Source: Nageia nagi
Lineage: Eukaryota > Pinophyta
Length of the DNA: 64,000 bases
Assembly (NCBI GenBank): GCA_050084985.1
Contig: JBITNC010000001.1
Coordinates: 84,940,001 to 85,004,000, forward strand
Reading direction: 5' to 3'
Each line of letters opens with the position of its first letter. Within the stretch, counting starts at the first letter, position 1. This document shows, in pieces, positions 47,582 to 60,116 of the stretch. The translations under genes and the position numbers were made by a program. The notes under the pieces are model-generated. The model was given only the letters and a program-made list of their open reading frames with translations, was not told where the DNA came from and searched no databases.

Positions 47582-49990
47582 TAATTTTGAGAACATCATG
47601 ACTTTGTTTTATATCATCTAAAGAAGAAAAAATCTAATGGTGATTGGTTAATATGGTCAACTTGAATATTATGATCATTACATTTCTTCATCATCCATGA
47701 CTCCATCCCATACTATTTATTATTACATAATAATTAATATTACACTTATATTTATTAATGCCTTGATGAGTTGATTAGTTTATCTCTCTAAATACTCAAT
47801 ACAGCCTATGTCCATTCATTTGTTATACTATTTTCATATTAACATCCACCACCACCCCATACACATTATACTATACCAACTTTCATATTTTATTATCCAA
47901 CATCCATATATTTCCCAATCCATCTTTACCAATTGTTAAATTGGAGGTGCTTCCATATTATTTGAGAAAAAGAGCGAGTAATTGCTCTCCATTAATATGG
48001 GAGTCAACATTGTTGTTGTTAAAACCTGTTGCTTCTATTCTTATCTATAAGTTTAAGCAAGAAACTACCCTTAGTAGATTGATAAAAGTCAACCCTAGAA
48101 CATTATTAAATTTTATAGCTTCCACTATTCTTTGAATTGGAATTCAATGTTCTTTTCCTATCATATCCCATCCATTTCAACCCCTTAGAACATCGTTAAA
48201 AAGCTTCCATCATTCCTTGGGATCGAGAGTAAGAAATTGCTCTTCCCTTTGAATTGGAAGTCGATGTTCTTCTCCCCTTTCCATTCATTATCATCTACCC
48301 ATAAATTGAATGTGTGCTACATCTTGTTCCATATCCTTTTGTACATTTTATCATAAAATAAAAAGTATTAGTAGCCAAGTTTGATAAATGATACAATCTA
48401 ATACTGCAATTTTTCAAATCATTATCCTTAAATTTGAAGATATTTAATAATATCAAAATCAACATTTAAAAAATAAAAATACAATAATAATCCCATACGT
48501 CTTTAATGAGATAATTGTTATCATCATATTCCTCATCATGAATCTTTGATGATATCAAATTATAAACAATTCCATCCTGAAATCTTTGATAATGATTTTG
48601 CAATAAATGATAATGAAACCCATTCTGCTGGAGCAAATAGCAGGATTATCAAACATTAAAATGTTATCTACTTTGAAAGGACTCCACGTCATATACATGC
48701 TAATGGCAAAGAGCCTGTGGAATAAAGTGTTCCATTAAATAGCATTTGTTGACAAGAATGAGTATCTAGTAAGGTGTATAACTTGTTTTCAAAATACTTT
48801 GATTGCAAAAATTCAAAAAGTTTATGTTTGATCATAATTTGGGGCAATATGATTGTCCATGACCCAAAGCAAATCATTTGCCTCTACCATCAACCAACAA
48901 AATCAAGATTTAAAATATTCATATATAAGTTGATAAAATCAAGTGTATGAGTCTTGACTTAACCACTTACCAACCTCATGTATATTATCACTTACTTATT
49001 AGCCTAGTGGTATTTGTATAAGTCTACAATGATAACATATTAGTTTGTTTTTATCTTCTTAAGATACATGACTATGTTTGCTCACCACATCATACACCAA
49101 CAAAAAAAAAAAAAAAGATAACCATATAAACATGCAAACTTGATCATAAATAATTTCATCATGAATCCTTGATAGGACAAACACCATTTATTGTTTATGA
49201 TCTTACAATGAATCACTAACTTGCTAGTTCAAATCATATGTCATGTTATGCATGTTTAGTCATCACTTATTGTTATACGTATTTAGGAAACCATAGTCAT
49301 CAAAAAACATGATTCCAATGATTTTTGTAAAACCTATTCTTCTAGAGTAATAACATAATAATCAAAATTGAAATCAGTGCACACAAAGGGGACTTCATGT
49401 CATATACTTGACTCGGCTCCATACATTCCTTGGGATAAACACAAGACACCCATGTAATGATATATGGGAACAAGCCATTAGTACCTATTTGGTGCACAAC
49501 CAATGTGTGTTCAAAATACTTCAATTGCAAAGCTCAAGAAATCATACTTAGATAATTGGGGTAAGTACAATTTCCCATGACCTAAAATCAAACCTTATGT
49601 TCACCTATAAATGGTTGAAACAATAAGGTTAGAATCATTCGTACATTCATCTTACTTGTTCACTAGCTAATATATATTAGTTTTTTGAATAGTCTATCAT
49701 CATCATCACTGACATCATTAGTCAGTTCAAAAGGGGTCATAATGCTAAGAAAAGCACCATAATCAAAGTAAGCCTGTGATCACGTAGCAATATCATGGCT
49801 ACATCTCTCTTAAAATGTACCCAAAACATTGTTAATTACAAAATCAAAATTTATATGTCTACTCACAGTTAAGGTAATTAAGATTGCCTATAACCTAAAA
49901 TAAGATATTTACACTCAATATGATTCTAAAAGACTTATGCAAAAGATCATCATGAAACCCATTCTGCTGGGTCAAAAGCAGAGAAAAATA
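47582..49990. other. Unassigned 3' region of element D
   Basis: AT-rich, without a supportable frame. The word tgaaacccattctgctgg occurs at 48613 and again at 49954, each followed by an agcaaat/gcagag-type run, so a longer ancient repeat of about 1.34 kb spacing may be present. Confidence 0.45.
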
Positions 49991-49998
49991 AAAGATGA

Positions 49999-50440
49999 CT
50001 TGTATATACAAAACAAGCTTCCTATCACATACTTGCTTCGGTATGTGGAGACAAACTAGAGTCTTGTCATGCAACTACCATAAATAGCACACAGTATGGA
50101 GACAAATACAAGTGAAGTTTTGATATATAACATCACTATCTCAAACTTGTATATACAAAACAAGCTTGCTATCACATACTCGCTTTGGCATGCATAAACA
50201 AAGTAGAGTCTTATCATGCAACTACCATAAATAGCACACAGTATGGAGATAAACACAAGTGAAGTTTTGATATACAACATCACTATCTCAAAATTGTATA
50301 CATCAAATAAGCTTACCATCACATACTCACTTTGGTATGCAGAGACAAACTAGAGTCTTATCATGCAACTACCATAAACAACACACAATATGGAGATTAA
50401 CACAAGTGTAATTTTGATGTATTACAATATCATTTTCAAA
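49999..50440. repeat. Tandem repeat, about 147-base period, three copies
   Basis: Catgcaactaccataaa words are spaced 148 and 146 bases apart (gcaactacc at 50071, 50219, 50365). Each unit also has cacatactcgctttgg-type and acacaagtgaagttttgat-type words. Confidence 0.9.
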
Positions 50441-51056
50441 ATGTATCAATTGCAAAAGTTAAAAAAATCATATTCAGCCATGGCAAGGGCTATCCTCATG
50501 ACAACACCGGATGATGAAATATGTATAAATAACAAGTTTTGATTTAGAGAAGCTATAATTATATCCTACCAAAAGATCTTAAGCTTTATACAAAAAAATA
50601 TTTGATGATATTTTTTAAAAAATATCATTAACATTTACAAATATCAAGGGACATAAAATGTGATGTATCATTATTACAGGAGATCATCTTGAAACCTCAT
50701 TGTCAGGATAAAGGACAACACCATCAAACTCATATACTAAAGAGGACTTATATGGTACATGTGTGCTTAGACATGTAAAATGACATAATAGAAATGTCAT
50801 GCAACTGTCACACAAGCTCAACACATTGTCATATCAAAAATAGTCACTTATGAAGTATATTCAAATTTATTTTCAAAACTACATCAAATGTAAAATGAAA
50901 ACACATTTTATCATAATTTGATAAATCAAAATTTTGATTCATCTAAGAAATTGAGTCAAAACTTATATCATAAAAAAGCAACAATAAATAATCAAGCAAC
51001 AAAGCTTCTCATTCTATATTTTTGAAATCATCAACCACATTTTCGATTGATAATTC

Positions 51057-51070
51057 AAAAAGGGGCAAAA
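51057..51070 (+). promoter_or_regulatory. Polypurine tract of element D
   Basis: AAAAAGGGGCAAAA directly before the 3' LTR, nearly the same as in C. The 80 bases before it (from about 50990) also resemble C's 16441-16520 on the sense strand. Confidence 0.88.
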
Positions 51071-51924
51071 TTTAGACACCTAAAAATGTCCCTTTTTAAC
51101 TAGTAAACATTGAAATAATCATAACTCTTTATACAAGCCTCAAACAAGCTTGAAAACCATATTATTGGATAGCTCTCATCAAGTACATGCAAAATGAGTG
51201 GTGACATGAGCCCTTTTTGATAAAAATTGGCTATTTGGCGATCATGTTAATATTGATATAAAAATTGAAAACCAGTCACCGATGACCCAAAACAAATGCT
51301 GACGTTTTAGGATGGTCGTCGGTGTCCGCCTAGTAATCACCGGTGACTCTATAATAGCTGAACCAGAAGCCAAAATAGCAAGAGAAAGTTGAAGCATTTC
51401 AACTTTCCAAGATGATGTGGATAGAGGGGGTCAATTATGACCTACAGTGGCTTTTCACTTCCTCTTACTAGCCTTTGAACATCTCACCCAAAATCTATAA
51501 ATACAAGCTAATACAAAGCAAATTAGGGAGGAGAATCTTGACCCATTTTTGAAGTAGGGTAATGCTACCAAAATCTTCTGAGCTCATACCTTTTATTGTT
51601 TTATGATTAGCTTCAATTCAATACATGTCATACATAGATGCTTTGATGTTATTATCTTTTGCATGTGTGTAGGATTTACAGGTTGTCCATATCAAGAAGA
51701 GAAGCAAGCAAATCAAAAACAATGAAGATCTAATACCTTCATTTTGGCAAATGGCATTTGTAAAAGTCCCTTCCAAGGGCAAATTGTAGTTTGAGCTGAA
51801 AATCAATATCTATTTACAATTATAGCATTTTCTACCTATTTCACATAATTTGAGGTTCAGTGAAAATTTAAGAATAATTGTATTTCATGTTATTCTACAT
51901 TCCAGCTCTATTTTCACTGCAACA
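51071..51924 (+). repeat. 3' LTR of element D
   Basis: It matches 40430-41282 with about one difference in 25 bases by eye. Its first bases are TTTAGACACC, so the terminal TG has mutated. It ends CAACA, followed by CATAT. Confidence 0.93.
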
Positions 51925-51929
51925 CATAT
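51925..51929. repeat. Target-site duplication of element D, right copy
   Basis: CATAT, identical to 40425-40429. Confidence 0.9.
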
Positions 51930-51969
51930 ATATCTTAGAGTCAAAATTTTTGTACAAAATAGATATATA

Positions 51970-54150
51970 TGGGCCATGGCCCTACATCATCCACCTCTAT
52001 GGTTGAACACTACCACTAATACTAGAGGTATCACTTCTCAAGCATACCCTCATCTTAGTGCCTATACTCACACTTGAGATAGAGGCTCCACCTAAGATAC
52101 CACTAGTTGTGAGTCCAAGAGTCTCTAAGAGGGTCTTTTCCCTTGCATACTTAGCCTATAGCTTGATATATCCTAGGCCTATGCTATGATTTGATCATGT
52201 TGACTTTGTAGAAAAGCCCATTGCTGATCTGTAGGGGTATCATGAGCCTATCTTGGAGGCTCTTCATTATCTATGATAGTGAAGCAACCTCTGCATCTCT
52301 CATTGCTAGTGTGACCTTCACTATGATCAACTCTACCTCTAAGGTAGCTATTTGAGTATCTACATCCTCTATCATATCAAACATGATACTTGTTATTCTC
52401 CAATTAGCCATTTTATTTGAAAATCACAAAGCTATGAATTGGGTCTTTCTTACCTAGGAGGGAACTTGCTACTAATACCTTGAGACCCCCTACTGGTGGG
52501 AGACCATCATGGACTAGATTACCCACATGCATTCAATCCTCCTCCTTAGATGCTTAGCTTGTAGCCTCACCATCACTACCATTCTCTACCTTATCCAATC
52601 CCAATAGGCCCAGATGAACTCCTACCCACCATCCTACATAGCTAGGGGTAACCCTTGGCACTTACATCACATCTACTAGGGCATCTAGAGCCTGTGGCTC
52701 TCCCCACCCATCCATTCATGCTTGCATATCCATAGAATTAATAGGTACATCTCACTCTACATGGTATCTCTTGTATACTAGGGGAATAGTTGGAATAGGA
52801 TGTAAAACTCCAAACTACCTCAGCACATGCTTCGGGTGATACAAATCAATAATCTTTTATCAACTCTAGAAGAAGTGGGACTATCTAACCCATGCCAAAT
52901 GGCATGCATCATCATGTCATACATAGTCTACATAGCATATCCACACTATATCAGCCTCTTGTAGGCCATCCATCTACCTCTTCCATGCTTCCATAGATTG
53001 CGATGGTCTATACCCACTAAGTGGACATGTACAACAAACCAAGGCTATATCTCTTGGGTCATCTTTGGCTCTTTGTAGCTCAATCGACCTCCTCATCACT
53101 ATATGCTCATATGTCTAGACTTGTAGGAGGCTAGCATGAGAAATCATCACATTGACCTTCTCAACATTGATGAATGTGTACAAATCTCTGTAAGTTATGC
53201 CAATACTACTGGCCCCCATGCAAACTATCACCCCTAAGAACATATATCTCATACTATCCATGTTAGCCTAATAGGAAAATCTAAATGGATTTTGTTAAGA
53301 CATAAATAGGTGGTAATAATAGCTACCACATGTAGCCTCAAGTGTCTCCCAACTTTAACATACCTATAACCCTTTACAAGTCTCATTGACTAGTGATCCC
53401 AATCATGATCATCTAATCTAGTCAACCATAAATACTTTGATCATTGCATGTTATCATAGCTCGTATCACACTACCACACCATGCCACATCTAATGGGTAT
53501 ACCCTAGAATTGATACACATTCTCTAAAGTCACTATCATCTCACTAGTGGGAAGGTGAAATGTGTAGCAATCCTAGTCCCATCCCTTAACCAAGGCTATG
53601 ATTAGGGGAGTGTCTACCTACACCATCCATACATAGGCAAGCTCCTCTATCCCACATTAGTATAAAATATCATCTAATTATTAAGTTTATGGGAAATCTC
53701 AAGCCAAATCCAAATCCATGGTCCTTATAGGTCCACCTTTGATCAACTCCTTACAATCTTGGAAGGTACACTTAGGTATGTTAGTCCATCCTCTACTTGC
53801 ATTGATAAGAAAAATATAATATATCAAATTTGATTCTACTTACTGCATGCTTGAATGGCAAACTATGGAGATATTCTACTAGATGACCTATCCTCCCAGT
53901 AATTGGTTGATGGGTACTCCTCTAGTTGATGGTAGCCATCACTATACAATCATAGGTACTATATCCGCATCCTCCTACTCGATGCACTTAAACTATGGAT
54001 GTAATGGACACTCTAATAGTGCATCATCAATTGCAGGGTGGCAAACTCAGTTGGTCTAGGATTATATCAATGCCTACTTGTCAAAGCTCAAAGTGGCAAG
54101 GGCATGAAAATTAAAATGACCTATTTTTGATAAGATTTTGATTTTATAGA
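51970..54150 (-). pseudogene. Plant mobile domain (PMD) protein fossil, antisense in element B
   Basis: The minus strand, opposite to B's gag, gives the PMD signature at 53645-53440: ELAYVWMV, then DTPLIIALVKGWD, CYTFHLPTSEMIVTLENVYQF and GIPIRCG. These correspond to the AL-x-x-RW...THTFHLP-x-GEMT-x-TL-x-DV...LGLP-x-x-G pattern of the domain. Later, at about 53140-53080, ASLLQV-x-TYEHIVM matches the LLQ-x-W-x-YE-x-x block. Coding-like composition continues to about 51970 (EGEATS, HVGNLVHDGLPPVGG). The stretch is richer in GC than its surroundings. Stops are scattered, several being TAG within otherwise good matches. PMDs occur in plant MAIN/MAIL-type proteins and in transposable elements. Its ends are not certain. 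Confidence 0.7.
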
Positions 54151-55539
54151 TTGACTTTGAGACTTGAAATTAGGGAATCACCTCTCTTTTACATATATCT
54201 CCTAAATCTTTATGTGGAGGGCTCATTTATCTTGGAAAAATTTTAAATCTCTCCCATTCTTTCTTGGGCACTAAAACTTACCATTTGCATAACACCGATG
54301 GCATCCATTCCTTTTAGTTGTATGTGTTATTGATGGAATTTGGATCTAATTCATGTTCAAAATTTATTCAAATGATTCTTGAATGTCTCACATAAAGCTC
54401 CCCTCATTTGCATTTTGCATTAAAATTTATGTTAGGGCATCGACAACATTATAATTTGCTATTTAGGTGAGTTGCTAATGCACCCTTTTCATTTTCATCC
54501 ATTGCTAGTTTTTCATATGATAATGAATACTTATTTATGATATAAAATTAAGGAAATTAGATTATGAGTACTTGCTTTTAACCATTTGGTAGGGTAAAAT
54601 TCTATCTTTAAGAAGGTTGCTCCCCAGCAATCATAGGTCCATGATATTTGTAATATTTGGTGACATATGAAGCCACTACTTAATTAGATGGCTTGCTCCA
54701 CTTATTTCATGACATTGGTGGCATACTTTCATCAAGTAATTAGTGGCATATCAATGCATGAGTTAATCAAAAATTAAATACCCTCATGTACTTCATTTTA
54801 ATGGAATCTTCATGGCATAAGGATTGGTACAAAAATTATGCTTCCATCTTTAGGTACATGTATTTTATTTTCACTTGATGTTACTAAGGTTGTTAATTTC
54901 ACATTTAGAAAGGTTCATACTTGTTAACAAGAATTGATGCATGCTAAGTGAATAAATCAGGATCTCTTACATGGCCTATGATTGGCATGGAGAAATATGC
55001 AAACTAAAGGGGTATTATCTCCCCCTTTAGAATTCACTTTGCATTCTACATTACATTTTTTGAAAAACTTTGTTCTCCTCCATGTGTTGAATAATGATAT
55101 GGTGGATTTGGGCTTCACACATGTGACAATATGGATTTGCTTACCACCTTTTTAGGATTAAGTAGGGGCAATTTAATATTCAGCTACAAGTATAATGAAT
55201 CAATATACTTTGACTAATAGAAGCCAAAATAATTTTATTTTAGCGAAATTTAAAGAATACTATAGTGTTAGTAGTGTACATTGACCAATTGTAGGGCACT
55301 GATAGTGTACTTCCTTTGTATGGAATTAAGCAAATTCAAATATCTATACCATTATAGGTTTGAATATTAGGTATTTTTTAGGAATCTCATTTTGTGCTTC
55401 CATTATTTATCCATGAATAATTATTCAACAATGTAGTGTTAGGAGAATACTAATAAAATCTTTAGCCATGTCCCCCATGAGAAAAAATATTAGTATATTC
55501 TACAAGATATTCTATCAATATAGCTCAACATATTATAAT
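54151..55539. other. Unassigned 3' region of element B
   Basis: No frame or clear repeat recognised. Confidence 0.4.
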
Positions 55540-56300
55540 ATATTAGATTTATTTTATCCTTTCTTCACATGCCTAACATCTTTGGATAATGGACAAAAAA
55601 AACATGATCACTAATGACCATTGACATAGCTAGTGAGAGTTCACTCACTTTAAAGTAAATTGATGATATAGATGTTAGCAATTTGTTGACATTGGATCAT
55701 CCCCAATGGATGATATATTTTTCTATTTATTCACATTATTTTTTTCTTTTAACCTATCTAAAGCATACTATCTTTAGATCATGGACACAAAATGCATGAT
55801 CATCGATGGCCATCAAAATGGCTAGTGAGAGTTCAGTCACTTAAAAATAAACTAGTGATAGAGTCGTTAGCAATTTGTTGACATTGGATCATTTTCAATG
55901 GATGATACATTTTTTTTTGTATCCACATGGGTTTTTTTTTTAAATTATGAAAAGCATACTATCTTTGAATCATAAACATACAAACATATGATCATTGATG
56001 GCCAATGATATGACTAGTGAGAGTTCCTTCACTTAAAAAGTAAATAGGTGATACAATCGTTAGTAATTTGTTGAAACTAAATCATCTCCAATGGATGATA
56101 CATTTTAGTATGTATACACATGGTTTTTAATTTAAACCAATCCAAAAAATAATATCTTTGGATCATATACATACAAACATATGATCATCAATGGCCATTA
56201 ACATGGCTATTGAGAGTTCACTCACTTAAAAGATAAATTGACGATGTAGCTATAAGTAAGTTGCTAACATTAGATCATATGTGATGGATGATGTAGCTTA
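55540..56300. repeat. Tandem repeat, about 192-base period, four copies
   Basis: The atcttt...atcatgga-type word starts at 55578, 55770, 55961 and 56154. Each unit also has gctagtgagagttca, gttagcaatttgttga and aatggatgatacattt words. Units have diverged noticeably. Confidence 0.9.
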
Positions 56301-56802
56301 ATTTCCATCCATCCTATTATTTTATGACTAAATTATCATATCCAATAATAGGGCATCAACACCATACTCACTATCTTATAGGATGCCAGCAATGTACATT
56401 TCATTTCCATTTCCACTCATCCAAATCATCAGCTCTCTATTTTGAGGGATGGATGTAAGTGCATCAACTTATCAAGTATTTGACATAATATAATGGCTAG
56501 ATTCATGATTGAAATAGTATAAAGGAGGCATATCATATCTTCCATCTCCATCCTCAGATATGGATTTCTACAGTCATCCAAACATCATCCAAACAATATT
56601 CCTAAACATAGCTTCTTTAATAGCTTTTTCCTTGGCTACTCTTCTTAAGGATCTTTCCTAGTGCACCCAAGTCAAAATGGGGTATCATAAGGACCCTAAT
56701 CATCATTCAATCAACATCAACAAAAGGATTAGAAAATTTTCTTCTATATATTGGCTACACTTCTTCCTTGGATATGTAATTTCATTGCTTCAATCACACA
56801 TC

Positions 56803-56816
56803 CAATGAGGGGCAAA
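56803..56816 (+). promoter_or_regulatory. Polypurine tract of element B
   Basis: AATGAGGGGCAAA immediately before TGTAGATGCC of the 3' LTR, similar in core (GGGGCAAA) to C and D. Confidence 0.85.
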
Positions 56817-57498
56817 TGTAGATGCCTAAAAATGAACCTTTATGTATTTAATAAATCATTTTAATCCCTTAAATAATGTATTATTTAAAAAGGAACTAAA
56901 AATATATGAAGTGTAGGCCACATATTTGACCCTTATGGCATGTACAAGGGGTCAAATCCTATAATAGAAGCATCCCTATATAAAGGCATTCAAGACATAC
57001 AAAAGAAGGAAAAGGAGAAAAGGAAGAGGAAAACCATAAGGTGGATACTATATAAGGAGTAGATTATAGAATACCCAAGGCCTCTATCAATTGAATATCA
57101 AATAGGGAATCAAGAACTCAAACATCATTTGCAAAGCAAACCTTTGCAAGGGCTTCTTATCTGTAACAAGTGAATTTCATGTCAAAAATTTTCATACTTT
57201 TCTTATATTGATAAATCATTTATTCACTTTTCATTTTATCTTTTGTTGTACTCTTGGTTCACTCTATTACATGACATTGGTAATGTACTATTATTAAGGT
57301 GCCAATGGTGTGCTAATGCATGTTTATCTATTTGTTCTTGATGTGTGCTTTTTGTTCATCAATTTAATATGCATGTTAACGGAATAAACTAGTATGCTTT
57401 TACCATCTATTGTTATATTCTTGATTTATTTCAACAAATACCTAATAGTGTAATTAATTAACCCCATTAATAATTAATTGCATTATTTATGTTCTATA
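56817..57498 (+). repeat. 3' LTR of element B
   Basis: It matches 36687-37372. It ends GTTCTATA where the 5' copy has GGTCTACA. Confidence 0.9.
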
Positions 57499-57897
57499 AT
57501 GCTTATGGGATTTGTTGCTCAATATTTGGATTTTAGGCTATTTCCTATCTATGAAAAAGGTTAAAAGTTAGAAGAAAGAGATAAAAGAGGTTAATAGTAA
57601 CAAGAAAGAGATCAAAACCTAAACTACTAAACAAATAAAATAAATAATATGAAAAAAACTAAGCTAGTCATCTTGGAAATCACTGCATAGGCAGTAATCC
57701 ATGACCAAGATGAAGAATAAAGCAACTACCTTACTCTTGGGGTCTCACAATTGCAATACACAACCAGAATTTCATACAATGCTTCATACATAATGATTAC
57801 AAAATAAGATAATAGCCATAAAATGTAGAAAGTAAAATACCATAGTATTGTATTATCATATATGAAAATACTTCTTACACTGGACAACTTATATTCC
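57499..57897 (-). repeat. 5' LTR of element A, second piece
   Basis: It matches 5030-5425 on the same strand (ctcaat-x-tttgg, aaagagatcaaaacctaaact, and atcatatatgaaaatacttctta near the end). The match stops where A2 begins. The first five bases are B's target duplication. Confidence 0.85.
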
Positions 57898-59748
57898 TTC
57901 ATAATTGAACTCTAAGTATGGGGTAACACACTATCATTCTTTTATTCTTTCATTTGTTTCAAGAAATTCTCCCTATTCCCTTGTCCCATTTCCCTTTTCC
58001 ATTCACATGTATTTAATCTTTTTTTGAATTGAGTATAAATAATTTGAGGTGTTGTCAACATTTGGCTATTGTATATATAAGTTTTGGTCTTAGATATTTT
58101 ACCTTAAAAATTTCTAGTCAAAATCTAGCAAGTGTTGCAATAACTCTTGAGGATAAACTTTAGTCATGTTAATAGTCAAAAAGGTTGGCAATTGTATATA
58201 TAAGAGTCATGTCTAGGAGTAAATGTATCATATCTAGGTAGTATTGCATTATGTATTGGAAGTGAAAGTATAAGGAATAGTCCAAAGTTATTGTAAATAT
58301 AGTGTCCAAGAGTTATTATAAATATAGTGTCTAGAAGTTATTGTAAATACAATGTTCAAGAGTTATTGTAAATACAATGTCCAAAAATTATTATATATAA
58401 AGTGTCTAGGAGTTATTGTAAATATAGTGTCTAAAATTTATTCAAAATATAGACCCAAGTTATGTCCAAATACTTAGCAAAAGATGCCTAGAAGTAAACA
58501 TCATCCATTGATTTTCAAAAGTGACATCATCATTTTTATGAAAATCAGCAGGTCCTAGAATAAGCAATGATGGGTGATATTTTATGAAGATGCCAAATAT
58601 AACCCATTTATTTTGAATGATGACATCATAACTTTTAGCTAAAATTAGTAGGTACTAAGAAGAGCTGAATCATCAATATAGCTTGGTAAATAGAAGTAGA
58701 ACCTGCCAAACAAATAAAATAATGTTGGGCAAAAAGTAACACTCGAGTCCACTTGATCTTAAGTGTTTGACCCTTGAGGCCTTATTAATGTGTTGATTTA
58801 AAAATATTTCCATATAAAAGTGGTAGTTTTTTCTTGAACTAAGTTGATATAGTACTCATTACCCCCATTACTCTATTCAATTAGAACTACAATATGGATC
58901 ATCAATGGTTATAGAGAAGTAGATAACTGCTGATAGAACATAGTGCTAGATCATATGTATCTAATTATAGATGAGTACTTCTTCAATCAGCTACAAAACT
59001 ATAATATAGCATCTTCATTCAACTATAGATCCAAAAAAGAGTAATCAACAACATGTTAGGAATATTGTGGCTCAATGGATACAACTTCTTAGAAATTGCA
59101 AATTTCTAGATGGTCATGTTGTTGGTACTTATTCACTATGCAATCTAACATAGTCATAATATTTATTGTAAATAGTTTTCTTTACTATATTCAACTAAGA
59201 TGAATAATTATATGTATTTATGGTATTCAACTACCTAATCAGGCAGGTGAATGTATAAATGGTAGACTATTATAAGTCAAAGAGGTAAAATATTCTAGCA
59301 AATATTTCCATGTCTGTAAGATGCTTTCATATATGATAATGCAAATAGATAATGCTATGTCCTTTTGCAACAAGTGGTTATTTATTACTTTTGAGAATGT
59401 TATATATGGGATGTTATCTTAGGTTGTGGCTATGTATTGTGATTGCAAGACCTCAAGGGTAAGATAGCTTGCTATTCTTAATCTTGGCTATGGATTGTTG
59501 CCTATGTTATAATGCTCAAGCTATATAGTTCTTGTTTAAATGTTAGTTTAATGTATCCATCTATTTTTTGTAACTCTTTACCTTTTTATCTCTTTCCTAT
59601 TAATTTAAACCTTTACAATAGATAGGAACTAGCCTATAACCTAGAGATTGAAAGGAAAACCAACACAAGCACATTCCCACCTACTATTGTAGGTAATGGA
59701 GAACTCAAACAAACCAAACCCTTTGAGGTTACATTATACTAATCAATA
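57898..59748 (+). repeat. 5' LTR of element A2
   Basis: It matches the reverse complement of 4923-6755: 59390-59680 against 5040-5290, 58505-58640 against 6012-6170, and the start near 57900-57960 against 6690-6755. It ends CTAATCAATA at 59748. The exact start is uncertain by some tens of bases. Confidence 0.7.
58276..58450. repeat. Minisatellite, about 28-base period, six to seven copies
   Basis: The words agttattgtaaatatagtgtc, agttattataaatatagtgtc and agttattgtaaatacaatgt-type repeat in a row within the A2 LTR. I do not see an equivalent in A's 3' LTR. Confidence 0.85.
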
Positions 59749-60116
59749 GTAGTTTTCATTTTTTGCATGCTTTATGGGACATGAATTAAATTCTATATTT
59801 AATGGGTGTAAATGGGTTAGATAGCCATGTTTGGTGGGCTATCAAATAGATTATTCAGAGATTATAAGGTTCTTTTGACCTTATTGGTGACTCTGCTATC
59901 AACTAATTAATATTTCAAACCCTAACACCTCTAGAATGTAGACTTACTAGAAATAGTGCCAAAAACTCCCTTAAATAGCCTAGGTTCTAAGAGTTGTTAG
60001 TTCCTCAAAGGGGTACTAGGTAAAAGATTTCCTAGGTTTTACCCCTTATAATTCCCTTAAGGGTAATCCCACTATTAACCATATTTGATTCAACCCCTAA
60101 AAATCCTTCATTTGAT
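59749..60116 (+). promoter_or_regulatory. Primer-site remnant and leader of A2
   Basis: TTTTTTGCATGCTTTATGGGA (59758-59778) aligns with A's TTTGGCACACCCGATGGGA. The following leader aligns with 36550-36400 reversed, including accttattggtgact (59870). Confidence 0.55.

Larger units (their letters stand above)
40430..51924 (+). mobile_element. Element D: non-autonomous LTR retrotransposon related to C
   Basis: Paired LTRs of 853-854 bases, an exact 5-bp duplication, a primer-binding site identical in core to C's, leader boxes shared with C, a gag-protease frame and a C-like polypurine tract. Between protease (ends about 46480) and the polypurine tract (51057) I find no RT, RNase H or integrase, only a small conserved frame and repeats. 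Since it clearly transposed (duplication, similar LTRs), its missing enzymes were probably supplied in trans, plausibly by C-type elements. Confidence 0.88.
36687..57498 (+). mobile_element. Element B: LTR retrotransposon with gag but no visible pol
   Basis: Paired LTRs (36687-37372 and 56817-57498) enclose a primer-site region, a gag fossil (37.5-39.8 kb), element D as a nested insertion, an antisense plant-mobile-domain fossil, a tandem repeat and a polypurine tract. Once D is removed the internal part is about 8 kb. I find no protease, RT, RNase H or integrase. B inserted into A's 5' LTR. Its LTRs differ more than those of D, as expected of the host of a nested element. Confidence 0.85.
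4923..57897 (-). mobile_element. Element A: Ty3/gypsy retrotransposon split by later insertions
   Basis: This is the outer element of the nest, read right to left: 5' LTR pieces (57499-57897 and 36586-36686), primer-binding site, gag, protease, an RNase H domain, then (across element C) RT, RNase H, integrase, a long 3' coding region and the 3' LTR (4923-6755). The two LTRs match over about 500 bases (36586-36686 joined to 57499-57897 against 4923-5425). C, B and A2 sit inside it, and D sits inside B. All its genes are broken. The gag-protease sequence is clearly the same family as A2. Confidence 0.8.

Noticed and set aside
50056-50322. Minus-strand 88-residue frame with repeated hydrophobic segments
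   Set aside because: It translates the 147-base tandem array and has no support outside it.
58276-58450. Interstitial telomere repeat
   Set aside because: The repeat unit is a TA-rich 28-mer, not the TTTAGGG plant telomere unit.
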